From contig NZ_AP023410.1 of the NCBI RefSeq assembly GCF_000193495.2, positions 3,061,501 to 3,125,500 of the forward strand: a stretch of 64,000 bases of DNA, written 5' to 3'. This DNA is from Acetobacter aceti NBRC 14818. Lineage in GTDB: Bacteria > Pseudomonadota > Alphaproteobacteria > Acetobacterales > Acetobacteraceae. Under the pieces are notes generated by a model, which made no database searches, had not been told where the DNA came from, and saw only the letters and a program-made list of their open reading frames with translations. The position numbers were made by a program, and so were the translations under genes. Shown piece by piece: positions 18,521 to 28,318 of this stretch. How positions within the stretch are numbered: the first letter of the stretch is position 1; the number at the start of each line of letters is the position of its first letter.

Positions 18521-18908
18521 TACGGGGCAACCGGCAGAAGCACCGGCTGGCCACAGGATCGGTTTTGCCTCGCCCTACGCAAGACGGGCGCATCGCGCAA
18601 GCCGTATCGTGATAAAGAGCTATCCTTCCCTTATGACACAAAACCGGGCGTTTGCCCCATATCTCATGTGACTGTTTATTTTTTTGTGTATGATTTCAGG
18701 CAGGCCCGGTTTTCGTGGACGCATTTCTGGTCGATACTCGCCCAGTGATCTGTGCCCACTGCATGACGCCTCCGTGTGAGGGGAAATGTGGCGTCAGGTC
18801 GTGTAACTTGTCAGTCTGGATTGTCGCATGGCCCGGTCTCCGCTTGTGTTTCTGCATTCTTTTCGTTCGTTCGCGGTGCGTGATCATCTATCGAGTCGCG
18901 TGGGGTTC
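18521..18908. other. spacer between divergent ispH and lipoprotein genes
   Basis: This 388-bp stretch holds no supported gene; the short frames in it lack start signals and family-like sequence. A hairpin TGACGCC (18764-18770) with GGCGTCA (18790-18796) is the only clear structure. Promoters for both divergent genes are expected here but cannot be placed with confidence. Confidence 0.35.
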
Positions 18909-19457
18909 ATGAAATGGGGCGTGACGGGGCTTGCTGCGCTGATGCTGCCTTTGGCGCTGACCGGCTGCACCGAGAGCGATGACAATGTTTTCGCCCCGAG
19001 TTGCCCGGAGATGCATATTCCCTCTGAGGTGGCGGATTATTACAACTACTCCGCCAAGGGGCCTTCATTCGATCATCTGGTGACTCATGCGAGTCTCAGC
19101 AGTCTGAGCGGCGACTGCATGTCGAGCGGACGCAAGAATCTGAGAACGCGGGTTGGCGTGCATATGGTGGTTCGCAAGGGACCGGCGGCTCCCGGAGAGA
19201 CGATCACTCTGCCCTGGTTTGTCGCTGTGGTGCATAATGACAAGATCGTCGGGAAACACATTTTCGAGCAGAAAGTCACGTTCCCGGCCGGACAGGACGC
19301 CGTTGCCGTTGATACGCGGCTTGTCACCGTCGATCTGCCGATCAAACCCACCACAATAGAAAACGGCTATCGTTTTGAGGTCGGGTTTCAGCTCAACCAC
19401 ACACAGGTTGCTTATAACCGCGAGCACGGGGTGACGGCTTCTTTTGTATCGAAGTGA
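18909..19457 (+). CDS. predicted lipoprotein of unknown function
   Basis: A 182-residue precursor with a lipoprotein signal peptide: MKWGVTGLAALMLPLALTGC, lipobox LTGC with the acylated Cys at residue 20. The mature part starts TESDDNVFAPSCPEMHIPSE and has two further cysteines in a likely disulfide (PSCPEM and SGDCMSSG). Alternating hydrophobic strands near TRVGVHMVVRKGPAAPG and TITLPWFVAVVHNDKIV suggest a small beta-sandwich. The start is set at 18909 to begin the signal peptide; the open frame extends 81 bases upstream. The ispH gene is divergent and the next gene is also a lipoprotein. Confidence 0.8.
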   Translation: MKWGVTGLAALMLPLALTGCTESDDNVFAPSCPEMHIPSEVADYYNYSAKGPSFDHLVTHASLSSLSGDCMSSGRKNLRTRVGVHMVVRKGPAAPGETITLPWFVAVVHNDKIVGKHIFEQKVTFPAGQDAVAVDTRLVTVDLPIKPTTIENGYRFEVGFQLNHTQVAYNREHGVTASFVSK

Positions 19458-19636
19458 GCAATATGGCTTTGTTTCGGGAATATGACTTTGCCCCGGAGTA
19501 GGGAAAACCTCAGGCTGCCCCGTTGCCGCATTGCGGGAAGAAAGCTAACCAAGTCACAAGGCCATGTCCGGTCCCGGAAGGTGTCGGACAGATCAACAGT
19601 CATGATGGCCAACTGCAATAATGGAGTGTCTCTCGC

Positions 19637-21175
19637 GTGCGTGAACGTCCCGTAAGCTTTCGTTCTGTTTCGTGCGGCGAGACGCCTGTTGCGAAGGGCG
19701 CTGGTCGGAAGGTCGCGGTTGTCCGGCGGATCGGTCTTCTGTTGGCCATGACCGGCATGATGTCCGGCTGTTCGTGGATATTCGGAACCCCGTCCCAGAG
19801 CGAGTCCGACGAGCATCCTGTTCTTTCCCTGTATGGCACCGGATCGAAGATGCTGTCGGGTTACGTGGGTAATGTCGTTGCTGACGAGCCACATGCCGCA
19901 TTGGCCGCGATGACCGTTCTGCAGCGCGGAGGGAACGCCGCCGATGCCGCTGCCGCGCTGGGTCTGGCGCTGTCAGTGACACTGCCTTCGCGTGCCTCTC
20001 TCGGCTCCGGTGGTGCCTGTGTGGCGTGGCGTCCCGAGGACCGTGGGGCCGGACGGGCTTTTCTGTTCATGCCGACGGGTGATGCGCCTGCTGACCCTGT
20101 GTCAGGGAGCAAGGGTCGGGTCGACAGGCCTGCTTCTATTCCCATGCTCGCACGCGGTCTTTTCCTGATGCAGTTGCGTTACGGTAGTGTGGATTTTGCC
20201 GAGACGACACAGCCAGCCATTACGCTGGCCCGAAACGGTATCGAAGTTGGTTCGCAGTTGGCTGCGGATCTGGCCGTGGTGCAGGCGCCGCTTCTGGCTG
20301 ACGAGAGCGCACGTCGTATTTTCGGACGCTCTGATGGTACAGTGTTGAAGGCTGGAGATATCTTCAGTCAGCGTTATCTGACCGGCACGCTTGAGCGGAT
20401 ACGCTCAGCCGGTTCCGGTGATCTTTATACTGGTGCTCTGGCTCAGGTTCTGGTGGCGTCGAATGAAACAACCGGCGCAGGTCTGACCATGGTCGGGCTG
20501 CGTGGGGCCGTTCCCATCGAAACGACACCTCTGACCGCAACCATCGGCAATGTGAAAGTATCCTTTGTGCCGCCTCCTGCGGACGGTGGCTACGGTATGG
20601 CTGCTGCATGGAAAGCGGCTGAAAACGGCCAGACTGCTGGCAATACCGGCGCGCGGGCTGTTGCAGGCTGGCGTGCAACCGAAGGACGCGCTTCTGTTGC
20701 GACTTTGACTGCACATGCTCAGGCCCTGCTTGATTCCGGAAAAATGCCGGGAGGAAGCAGTCTGCCAAACCTGCCTGCCTCGACGTCCTTTGCTGTTGTG
20801 GACAGGAAGGGTGAGGCTGTCGTCTGTGCCGTTTCGATGAACAACCTGTTCGGCACTGGGCGTGTCGCAGGTTCGACAGGCATTGTTCTGGGTGCGTCAG
20901 CCGCCCATCGCCCGCGCCCGATCCTGCCGGCTGGTATCGCTCATCAGGATGGTGTGTTTCTCGCTGCGGCGACTGCATCCGGGCAGGCTGATGCTGCTGA
21001 CGCTGCCGGCGCTGCGCTATCTGGCGCATTGGCGGGAGACATCAAGGCTACCACGGCTAATGGTCGTGCCAATGCGATTTCATGCCGCAACGGTCTGCCG
21101 GGTGGCAGCAATCACTGTTTCGGGTGGGTCGATCCGCGCGGTAGCGGGTATGCAACGGGCTCTGACAGAAACTGA
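19637..21175 (+). CDS. gamma-glutamyltransferase-family lipoprotein, probably inactive
   Basis: A 512-residue protein related to gamma-glutamyltranspeptidase (GGT), apparently anchored as a lipoprotein (lipobox MSGC after VVRRIGLLLAMTGM). The large-subunit region is recognisable (AALAAMTVLQRGGNAADAAAALGLAL, then SLGSGG). At the self-cleavage site, where E. coli GGT has TTHYSVVD, this protein has Ser382-Thr383 in STSFAVVD, so the nucleophile position reads Ser. The SSM and GSPGG segments of the active site are replaced (RPRPILPAGI, ATASGQAD) and about 80 residues near the C-terminus are missing. The start is GTG, and the first 30 residues are uncertain. An enzymatically dead or altered scaffold is inferred. 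Confidence 0.8.
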   Translation: MRERPVSFRSVSCGETPVAKGAGRKVAVVRRIGLLLAMTGMMSGCSWIFGTPSQSESDEHPVLSLYGTGSKMLSGYVGNVVADEPHAALAAMTVLQRGGNAADAAAALGLALSVTLPSRASLGSGGACVAWRPEDRGAGRAFLFMPTGDAPADPVSGSKGRVDRPASIPMLARGLFLMQLRYGSVDFAETTQPAITLARNGIEVGSQLAADLAVVQAPLLADESARRIFGRSDGTVLKAGDIFSQRYLTGTLERIRSAGSGDLYTGALAQVLVASNETTGAGLTMVGLRGAVPIETTPLTATIGNVKVSFVPPPADGGYGMAAAWKAAENGQTAGNTGARAVAGWRATEGRASVATLTAHAQALLDSGKMPGGSSLPNLPASTSFAVVDRKGEAVVCAVSMNNLFGTGRVAGSTGIVLGASAAHRPRPILPAGIAHQDGVFLAAATASGQADAADAAGAALSGALAGDIKATTANGRANAISCRNGLPGGSNHCFGWVDPRGSGYATGSDRN

Positions 21176-21784
21176 AATTGACGGATCGTAGGGTAGGTTT
21201 TCGGAACATTTCTACAGAGTTCAGAAGCTCGATTGTGGAAATGTTCCCGTAGCTTTTTTGTAAGATGCTCACGTGTTTTACAAACATGAGGCAAGGCAGG
21301 GTGCTGCCTTTGTCCCCTTTATTTAACAGATTGGGATCAAAGGGACCGCGTTCCTTGGGGGGGGCGGGGCAAAGCCCTGAAAAGTCTTCCTGCAAAGCAT
21401 TTAGGTTCTTTAAAAATTGTTCTGGAAGCCGTTGAGTTTTTGCAAAAATGACATCCTGTTGTTCTGTTTGCTCAGACGGATTTGAATGATCTGATTATTG
21501 ATTAGAGTCTGCGCCTGTCCAGCACGTCATCTGTAACGGCCAAATAGTAAGTTGAAGCGTACGGCATGATCTTTGGTTTCGAATGAAACCTAAGGGACGA
21601 TTTTTCTAAAAACTGGTGTTTCTTGAACGCTGACGATGATCTGTGTTCAACGCCCAGAGCAAATAGGCCCATGTCCGTTAATCGGATTGATGCGCTCGTT
21701 CCGAAAGCTCAGAACGCCTTACCTAACAAAAAACGCGGCCTGTTAAGGCCGCGTTCCTTGGAAGTCCAACTCTGTCTGAAAGGA
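21176..21784. other. 609-bp spacer with repeat-like GC-rich segment
   Basis: No gene is supported. A hairpin AAGGCAG (21293-21299) with CTGCCTT (21304-21310) followed by T-rich sequence could end the upstream gene. Just after it is an unusual segment with AAAGGGACCGCG (about 21338-21349) and a run of eight G (21357-21364). It looks like a dispersed intergenic repeat; copies elsewhere cannot be checked here. The rest is AT-richer and featureless until the glnA terminator. Confidence 0.45.
21725..21755 (-). terminator. intrinsic terminator of glnA
   Basis: AACGCGGCCT (21732-21741) and AGGCCGCGTT (21746-21755) form a perfect 10-bp stem with a GTTA loop. Read on the minus strand, the stem is followed by TTTTTTG. 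It lies about 30 bases after the glnA stop. Confidence 0.92.
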
Positions 21785-23230
21785 TCAGACGGAGTAGTAC
21801 ATTTCGAACTCAACCGGGTGCGGTGTGTGCTCGAAGCGATACACATCTTTCCACTTCAGCTCGATGTAGCTCTCGATCTGATCCTTGGTGAAGACGCCGC
21901 CGGCCAGCAGGAACTCATAATCAGCTTCCAGAGACTGGAGGGCTTCACGCAGCGAACCGGCAACCGTCGGGATCTGCTTCAGTTCTTCCGGTGGCAGGTC
22001 GTACAGATCCTTGTCCATGGCGTCGCCCGGGTGGATCTTGTTCTTGATGCCGTCCAGACCAGCCATCAGCATGGCTGAGAACGCCAGGTAAGGGTTGGCG
22101 GTCGGATCCGGGAAGCGAACCTCGACGCGCTTTGCCTTCGGGCTCGTCGCATACGGGATACGGCAGGAAGCGGAACGGTTGCGGGCGGAGTAAGCCAGCA
22201 GAACCGGAGCTTCGAAGCCCGGGATCAGACGCTTGTAGGAGTTGGTGGACGGGTTGGTGAATGCGTTCAGCGCCTTGGCGTGCTTGATGATGCCGCCGAT
22301 GTAGTAGAGCGCCGTGTCGGACAGATCAGCATAACCGTTGCCAGCGAAGGTCGGCTTGCCGGCTTTCCAGATCGACTGGTGAACGTGCATGCCCGAGCCG
22401 TTGTCGCCATAAATCGGCTTCGGCATGAAGGTTGCCGTCTTGCCGTAGGAAACGGCGACGTTGTGGATACAGTATTTGTAGATCTGCATGAAGTCGGCCG
22501 AGCGGACCAGCGTGTCGAATTTCGTGCCGAGCTCATGCTGGGACTGTGCGACTTCATGGTGATGCTTTTCGATCGGCAGACCCATCTCGCCCATGGTCGT
22601 CAGCATCTCAGCGCGCAGGTCGCCTTCGCTGTCGACTGGAGCGCAGGGGAAGTAACCACCCTTCACGCCCGGACGGTGACCCAGATTGCCCTCAGGATAT
22701 TCCTTCAGGGAAGCGCCGGGGCCTTCGATACTGTCGAGCTGATACTTGCCGTAGTTCGGGCCTGTGCCAAACTGCACGTTGTCGAAGATGAAGAACTCTG
22801 CTTCCGGACCAAAGAAGGCGGTGTCGCCAAGGCCGGTGGACTGCAGATACTGCTCGGCGCGCTTGGCGGTTGAACGTGGATCACGGTTGTAGAGCTGGCC
22901 CGTTGCCGGGTCGATGATATCGCAGATCAGGATCAGTTGCGGCTTCGCGGAGAACGGGTCCATGACGGCTGTCGTCGGGTCGGGCAGCAGCACCATGTCG
23001 CTTTCATTGATGGCTTTCCAGCCACCAATGGAGGAACCGTCAAACATGAAACCTTCTGTGAAGGTGTCTTCTTCGATCGTCGTAATATACTGCGTGGTGT
23101 GATGCCACGTTCCGCGAGGATCGGTGAAGCGCAAGTCGACCAGTTCGACTGAGTTTTCGTTAATAAGCTCAAAAACCCGGGCTACTGCTTCCGACGACGC
23201 CTTGGTCGAACCGGTTTCTTTTTTCGCCAT
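21785..23230 (-). CDS. glnA: glutamine synthetase type I
   Basis: A 481-residue dodecameric enzyme that makes glutamine from glutamate, ammonia and ATP in the cytosol. Landmarks are [11 protein letters not shown] in the N-terminal domain, EAEFFIFD metal ligands, [10 protein letters not shown], the ATP/glutamate-binding [26 protein letters not shown] and the adenylylation tyrosine in DLYDLPPEE. The ATG at 23230 has AGAGG upstream; the frame is open 93 bases further but that part is not family-like. It follows glnB by 162 bases in the same direction, the usual alphaproteobacterial glnBA order, so activity and expression are expected to follow nitrogen status. Confidence 0.97.
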   Translation of the reverse strand: MAKKETGSTKASSEAVARVFELINENSVELVDLRFTDPRGTWHHTTQYITTIEEDTFTEGFMFDGSSIGGWKAINESDMVLLPDPTTAVMDPFSAKPQLILICDIIDPATGQLYNRDPRSTAKRAEQYLQSTGLGDTAFFGPEAEFFIFDNVQFGTGPNYGKYQLDSIEGPGASLKEYPEGNLGHRPGVKGGYFPCAPVDSEGDLRAEMLTTMGEMGLPIEKHHHEVAQSQHELGTKFDTLVRSADFMQIYKYCIHNVAVSYGKTATFMPKPIYGDNGSGMHVHQSIWKAGKPTFAGNGYADLSDTALYYIGGIIKHAKALNAFTNPSTNSYKRLIPGFEAPVLLAYSARNRSASCRIPYATSPKAKRVEVRFPDPTANPYLAFSAMLMAGLDGIKNKIHPGDAMDKDLYDLPPEELKQIPTVAGSLREALQSLEADYEFLLAGGVFTKDQIESYIELKWKDVYRFEHTPHPVEFEMYYSV

Positions 23231-23392
23231 TAGTGCCTCTACCTGCCTGTTAGCGCCGCCAGAGCGGCCTCCAGATTTGCGGTCCGTCATTCCATCCCGT
23301 GGATGATCAGATCGATACCGCACCGAAACTTTTGTGTCCTATGCCGGACGTCCTAGCAAGACGGAAAAAGCATCCATCTTGCGGATTGTCCA

Positions 23393-23770
<378 letters not shown>

Positions 23771-24006
23771 CTAGCATGTGAACGGCAGCGATTGAACTGC
23801 GGTTCAGGCAGAACAGTTGCACGGGTTTGGCCTGCGGGCAATCGGCTTGACACCGAAATAATCCCGCCGCAGGGCCGTTCAGCGCGGATTGTTGACGGAC
23901 ACCCGAACGCTGGGCTTATTTCCAGTCCCCTCATGCCCTCAGTGTCGTGAGGCTCATACCGCAGAGAACGCCTCCTTCTTTTCATCAGTCAGGCCCGGGG
24001 GTCACC

Positions 24007-25188
24007 GTGAAGCCATTGAATCATCAGTTGACGCAGTTGCCCACGACCATCTTCACGGTCATGTCGGCATTGGCCTCAGAACATGGCGCGATCAATCTGG
24101 GGCAGGGATTCCCTGACACGGAAGGTCCGGCCCATCTGACTGAAGTGGCGGCGCAGGCGCTTCAGGACGGACGCAATCAGTACGCGCCCCTGACGGGTCT
24201 GCCGGAACTGCGTGAAGCCGTCGCGCGGTCGAACGCTCGTTTCTATGGACTGCAGATCGATCCGGCCCGTGAAGTGATTGTGACGTCCGGCGCGACGGAA
24301 GGGCTGGCCTCTTCTCTCGCGGCCCTGCTGAATCCCGGTGATGAGGTGGTGGTCATTGAGCCAGCCTATGACACCTATCTTCCCATGATCAGGCTTCTGG
24401 GCGCTGTCCCGAAGCTGGTGCGCCTGACGCCCCCGGAATGGTCTCTGCCTCGCGATGAACTGGCAGCCGCCTTCGGGCCGAAAACCAAGGCGATCATCCT
24501 GAACTCGCCAATGAACCCGGTAGGGAAGGTCTTTTCTGAGGATGAGTTACAGTTCATCGCAGGACTGGTCGCACAGCATGACGCCTATGCACTGTGTGAT
24601 GAGGTTTATGAGCATCTGACTTTCGGCGCACGCCATGTTCCATTGATGACCCTGCCGGGAATGCGCGAACGCTGCGTCCGGATCGGGAGTGCTGGAAAAA
24701 GCTTTTCAATGACGGGCTGGAAGGTCGGCTACATTACTGCTCCTGCTGCTCTGGCTGCTGTTATTGCCAAGGCTCACCAGAATCTCGCTTTTTCCACGGC
24801 ACCGAATCTGCAACGCGCTGTCGCTGTCGGGCTGGATCAGGATACTGCCTACTTTGAGACTCTGGCGTCCGACATGCAGCTACGGCGGGATATTCTGGCG
24901 TCAGGCCTCAGGGAGATGGGTTTTTCCGTGCTTCCCTGTGACGGAACCTATTTCCTGACAGCGAATATTCGCGGGGTCGGAGAATTGATGACCGGTGCCG
25001 AAACCGATCTGGAATGGAGTCGACGTATGACGGTTGAAGCCGGAGTAACGGTTATTCCTGTTTCGGCATTCTATGATGGAGCCTTGCCGGGCGCGCCTTC
25101 CCATCTGGTTCGCTTTGCATTCTGCAAGAAGCCCATCATTCTGGAGCAGGCTCTTACGCGTCTGCGGGACCGCATCAGCCGAGGATAG
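24007..25188 (+). CDS. class I/II aminotransferase (methionine/kynurenine-type)
   Basis: A 393-residue PLP enzyme of fold type I resembling YbdL-like methionine and kynurenine aminotransferases. GAINLGQGFPD near the start, the cofactor-binding NSPMNPVGKVF, CDEVYEHLTF, and the PLP lysine in GSAGKSFSMTGWKVGY are all present. The likely start is GTG at 24007, preceded by GGGGG; a longer frame starts 60 bases upstream. It transfers amino groups between an amino acid and a 2-oxoacid. It stands alone, divergent from glnBA, and a short hairpin follows the stop directly. Confidence 0.9.
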   Translation: MKPLNHQLTQLPTTIFTVMSALASEHGAINLGQGFPDTEGPAHLTEVAAQALQDGRNQYAPLTGLPELREAVARSNARFYGLQIDPAREVIVTSGATEGLASSLAALLNPGDEVVVIEPAYDTYLPMIRLLGAVPKLVRLTPPEWSLPRDELAAAFGPKTKAIILNSPMNPVGKVFSEDELQFIAGLVAQHDAYALCDEVYEHLTFGARHVPLMTLPGMRERCVRIGSAGKSFSMTGWKVGYITAPAALAAVIAKAHQNLAFSTAPNLQRAVAVGLDQDTAYFETLASDMQLRRDILASGLREMGFSVLPCDGTYFLTANIRGVGELMTGAETDLEWSRRMTVEAGVTVIPVSAFYDGALPGAPSHLVRFAFCKKPIILEQALTRLRDRISRG

Positions 25189-25190
25189 AA

Positions 25191-25208
25191 AATAGCAATT
25201 TTGCTATT
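25191..25208 (+). terminator. short hairpin directly after the aminotransferase stop
   Basis: AATAGCAA and TTGCTATT form an almost loopless 8-bp AT-rich dyad two bases after the stop codon. There is no long T-run. It overlaps the -35 element of the tRNA promoter, so it could act on either gene or be a regulator site. Confidence 0.35.
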
Positions 25209-25236
25209 GACGGGGTGCCCCGCAATTCTCTATTAG
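25207..25236 (+). promoter_or_regulatory. candidate sigma-70-type promoter of tRNA-His
   Basis: TTGACG (25207-25212) is followed after 17-18 bases by CTATTAG (25230-25236), a plausible -35/-10 pair. The mature tRNA starts at 25251, leaving a short leader. It is judged from consensus only. Confidence 0.5.
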
Positions 25237-25250
25237 CAGGCCCGCTGTGT

Positions 25251-25327
25251 GGCGGACGTAGCTCAGTTGGTAGAGCGCCGGTTTGTGGTACCGGTTGTCG
25301 CGGGTTCAATCCCCGTCGTTCGCCCCA
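25251..25327 (+). tRNA. tRNA-His (anticodon GTG)
   Basis: A full cloverleaf can be folded: acceptor stem GCGGACG with CGTTCGC, D-arm GCTC/GAGC with GG in the loop, anticodon stem CCGGT/ACCGG with loop TTGTGGT (anticodon GTG, 25285-25287), T-arm with TTCAATC loop, and encoded CCA. The extra G at -1 (25251) faces C73, the identity pair of histidine tRNA, so the gene is complete. Confidence 0.97.
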
Positions 25328-25345
25328 GCATTTTCATAAAAAATC

Positions 25346-25396
25346 AAAGTGTTAAGTGAAGTTATCCCTTATGCATTTTAGGGATATATGCACTTT
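25346..25396. other. nested hairpin structure downstream of tRNA-His
   Basis: An outer stem AAAGTG (25346-25351)/CACTTT (25391-25396) encloses an inner stem TATCCCT (25363-25369)/AGGGATA (25380-25386). There is no T-run after it. It could be a trailer structure, a small RNA or an attenuator-like element; nothing in the sequence decides. The remaining bases up to 25600 hold no gene. Confidence 0.35.
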
Positions 25397-25600
25397 CGAC
25401 GTCTGGCGCATTTCCGGCTTGGACGATTCCGCATCAAAGGAATCTAAGGAGTTGGGCTATCCTAAAGCACAGTTCTGGCGCAGCGGGCCCAGAACCGGTT
25501 CGCCATCTGTCTGAGCAAGCCTGTTTCACGCTTTTCCTTCGCTCGAAACAGTGCAGCAAACCTGTTACACGCATAGTTGTCTGTTTCCGTGGAGGCCCCA

Positions 25601-27448
25601 TTGAAGGATCACGCCCCGACTTCCTTCGATATGGCGGAAGAAGCTTCCTACGACGAACTGAAAGCCCGATTAGCTGAGAAACCCGGCGATCCACTTCTTC
25701 TGCATGGTATTGCGAAAGCGGCCTTCGTACAGGGGCGGTTTGATCAGGCCGTCGGTTATGCGGGACTGGCGGTCAGAACCGATCCTCGTGCTGAATTTCA
25801 TGTCACGCTTGGACTGGCGCTTCTCAGGCTCGGCCATGTCGAAGCCGCTTTAGGTGCGCTCAGGGTCGCCGTGCTGACGGACCCAAGCAATCCTTCAGCA
25901 CAACTGGCTTTGTCTGAAGTCTGCGAGGCGGCTGGACAGCTTGTCGAAGCCGAGGCTGCTCTCCGTATGGCGCTGGATCTGCGGCCTCTGGAAGCGGGTT
26001 ATCCGCTGGTCCTGTCGCAGTTTCTGGCCCGGCATGGCTACGCTACCGAAGCGCTGACCATGGCGCGCCGTGCCACACGGCTGGCCGCTGACGATGACGT
26101 CACAACGCGGCAGCATGAAGCGACACTCCTCAATGCAACTGGCGATCATGCCGCAGCCGAAAAGCGGTTTGCAGAAATATGCGCCCTTCGTCCCACTGAC
26201 CCGGCTGCATGGGCCAATCATGGCGCCATGCTGTTTGAACTGGGTCGTCTGGACGAAGCCTGCACTGCGCTGGAAGAGGCGACAGTGCTTGGCCTACCCA
26301 CAGCCGAGACACTGACCAATCTTGGTCTTGTGCATATGGCGCTTGGCTACCTTGATGAAGCGGAAAAGGATTTTTCCAAAGCGATTGCGCTGCGGCCGGG
26401 TGATCTTCGCGTCATTCTTAATCAGGCGACGCTGCTGAATGATCTGGGACGGCGTGAGGAAGCGGCGGATCTGTTTCGGCAGGTCATGCAGAACGCGCCC
26501 GGCACAGTGGATGCGGTAAGAGCGCGTTTCAATCTGGCCACTGTGGAACTGGCGGAAGGCCAATTTCCTGAAGGTTGGCATGATTTCGAGGCTCGGCGTC
26601 TTCTGCTTCAGCCGCTTCCTCGGTCTGATCTCCCTGACTGGGATGGCAGCCCGTCTGAAGAACCGGTCCTGCTGTGCGGCGAACAGGGTTTGGGTGATTA
26701 CATCCAGTTTCTGCGTTTTGTGCCAATGGCGGCGGAGCGTGCGCCCATCCGTCTGCTGGTACCGGACAGTCTGGCTACGCTGGTCGAACAGTCTGTGGTG
26801 CTGCCCATCTGGAAGCAGATTCATGAAAGTGGTAGGCTGAAACTAATTACTTCAGCCAGTGACAAAATCGTGGTGGCGAAAGCCTCGCTTCTGAGCCTGC
26901 TCTCTCTTCTGGGCGTAGGGCGACCTTCGGAGGCAGTACCTTATCTTCGTGCCACGCCGTCTCTCGTTTTGCAGAACACGCAACTGCCACGCATCGGTCT
27001 GTGCTGGTCGGGTAATCCGGGTTACCGCTTTGATGGCCGACGTTCGATTGCGCCGAACCAGTTGGAACCCCTTCTGGAAATTGACGGCATACAGTGGGTT
27101 TCCCTGAACAGAGGTCAGGCACCATCAGGTTTTGAACCCCTGCCGGAAGACGGTGATATGGCCGCGACTGCCGCCAGAATCAGCACGCTTGATCTGGTGA
27201 TTTCCGTCGATACGGCCATCGCGCATCTTGCGGGTGCGATGGGAGCGCCGCTGTGGCTCCTGAACCGCTTCGGTGGTGACTGGCGCTGGGCGGAGGGCAA
27301 CTGGGACCAGCAGACGGGCCGTCATCTCTGGTATCCACAGGCGCGGCTATTTGCTCAGGAAACGGCGGACAGACCGGAGATCGCCTGGAGGGAGCCAGTT
27401 GCCAGAGCGGCGGAGGCGCTGCGGTCTTTCATCGCCAGCCGCGCGTAG
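25601..27448 (+). CDS. tetratricopeptide repeat protein with glycosyltransferase-9-like C-terminus
   Basis: A protein of about 615 residues. The first half is a row of TPR units (for example LFELGRLDEACTALEEATVL and MALGYLDEAEKDFSKAIALR). The second half, from about residue 330, has features of the heptosyltransferase/GT9 fold: LLCGEQGLGDYIQFLRFVP, RIGLCWSGNPGY, VISVDTAIAHLAGAMG and APLWLLNRFGGDWRW. TTG at 25601 is a probable start because GGAGG stands five bases before it; the next ATG (25631) lacks such a site. Proteins of this layout may modify surface glycans or flagellin-like targets, but the acceptor is unknown. It converges with mazG. Confidence 0.82.
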   Translation: MKDHAPTSFDMAEEASYDELKARLAEKPGDPLLLHGIAKAAFVQGRFDQAVGYAGLAVRTDPRAEFHVTLGLALLRLGHVEAALGALRVAVLTDPSNPSAQLALSEVCEAAGQLVEAEAALRMALDLRPLEAGYPLVLSQFLARHGYATEALTMARRATRLAADDDVTTRQHEATLLNATGDHAAAEKRFAEICALRPTDPAAWANHGAMLFELGRLDEACTALEEATVLGLPTAETLTNLGLVHMALGYLDEAEKDFSKAIALRPGDLRVILNQATLLNDLGRREEAADLFRQVMQNAPGTVDAVRARFNLATVELAEGQFPEGWHDFEARRLLLQPLPRSDLPDWDGSPSEEPVLLCGEQGLGDYIQFLRFVPMAAERAPIRLLVPDSLATLVEQSVVLPIWKQIHESGRLKLITSASDKIVVAKASLLSLLSLLGVGRPSEAVPYLRATPSLVLQNTQLPRIGLCWSGNPGYRFDGRRSIAPNQLEPLLEIDGIQWVSLNRGQAPSGFEPLPEDGDMAATAARISTLDLVISVDTAIAHLAGAMGAPLWLLNRFGGDWRWAEGNWDQQTGRHLWYPQARLFAQETADRPEIAWREPVARAAEALRSFIASRA

Positions 27449-27475
27449 TAATCATCCAGAAAAGCGAATGATGTA

Positions 27476-28318
27476 TCAGGATTTTTCCTGCTTCTTGACC
27501 TCGTTCCAGACTGCATCAAGCTTTTCCACATCACACTCAGCCGGTGTCAGACCTTTCAGGGCGAGCAGGCTCTCGACGGCTTCAAAACGACGGGTAAACT
27601 TGCCGTTGGCCTGACGCAGGCAGGCTTCCGGATCGAGATCAAGCCTGCGAGCCAGACTGGCGACGGAAAAGAGCAGATCGCCCACCTCATCCTGAAGAGC
27701 CGCCTTGTCTCCGGACGCGATTTCCGCTTCCACTTCGGCCAGTTCCTCATGCACCTTGGCGACAACCCCCCCGACATCCGGCCAGTCGAACCCGACACGC
27801 GCCGCACGGGATGCCAGCTTGCTGGCGCGGAGCAGGGCAGGGAGCGCCAGCGGAATGCCCGCCAGTGCGCCATGTTCGGAACGCTTCTGCCGTTCCTGCT
27901 CCTTGTTCTGCTCCCACTGCGCGGTCAGAGCGGCCTTATCGTCGCCGATATCCTGCGCCTCTCCAAACACATGCGGATGACGGCGCACCATCTTGTCGGC
28001 AATACGACGCGTTACCTCGGCGAAGTCGAAACGCTCCTTTTCCTCGGCAATCCGGGACTGGAACACGACCTGCAACAGAAGATCACCGAGTTCATCCGCC
28101 GTCTCGTCCCACGCTTCCCGCTCGATGGCGTCAGCAACCTCGTAGGCTTCCTCGATCGCGTAAGGTGCTACGGTTGCAGGCGTCTGCTGCACATCCCATG
28201 CACATCCTGTCTCCGGATCACGCAGTTGCGCCATGATCTGAATAAGGCGTTCCAGTTCATGGCCTGCATCGGCAACGGAGGCGTCCATGAAAGAGTCTGA
28301 GGGGAAGGATTTGCTCAT
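27476..28318 (-). CDS. mazG: nucleoside triphosphate pyrophosphohydrolase MazG
   Basis: A 280-residue house-cleaning enzyme that hydrolyses nucleoside triphosphates to monophosphates and pyrophosphate. Two MazG modules are visible: the first at about 25-130 with DPETGCAWDVQQTP, IEEAYEVADAIE and ELGDLLLQVVFQ; the second at about 185-255 with VHEELAEVEAEI and DEVGDLLFSVASLAR. This is the long, duplicated form. ATG with GGAG six bases upstream. It is the only gene between the convergent TPR protein and the HxlR regulator. Confidence 0.95.
   Translation of the reverse strand: MSKSFPSDSFMDASVADAGHELERLIQIMAQLRDPETGCAWDVQQTPATVAPYAIEEAYEVADAIEREAWDETADELGDLLLQVVFQSRIAEEKERFDFAEVTRRIADKMVRRHPHVFGEAQDIGDDKAALTAQWEQNKEQERQKRSEHGALAGIPLALPALLRASKLASRAARVGFDWPDVGGVVAKVHEELAEVEAEIASGDKAALQDEVGDLLFSVASLARRLDLDPEACLRQANGKFTRRFEAVESLLALKGLTPAECDVEKLDAVWNEVKKQEKS

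Noticed and set aside
17477..18748. 423-codon open frame on the plus strand
   Set aside because: Antisense to ispH, which carries its iron-sulfur cysteines and normal length.
18715..18912. 65-codon frame before the lipoprotein gene
   Set aside because: Cys/Trp-rich without a ribosome-binding site; it overlaps the start of the lipoprotein gene.
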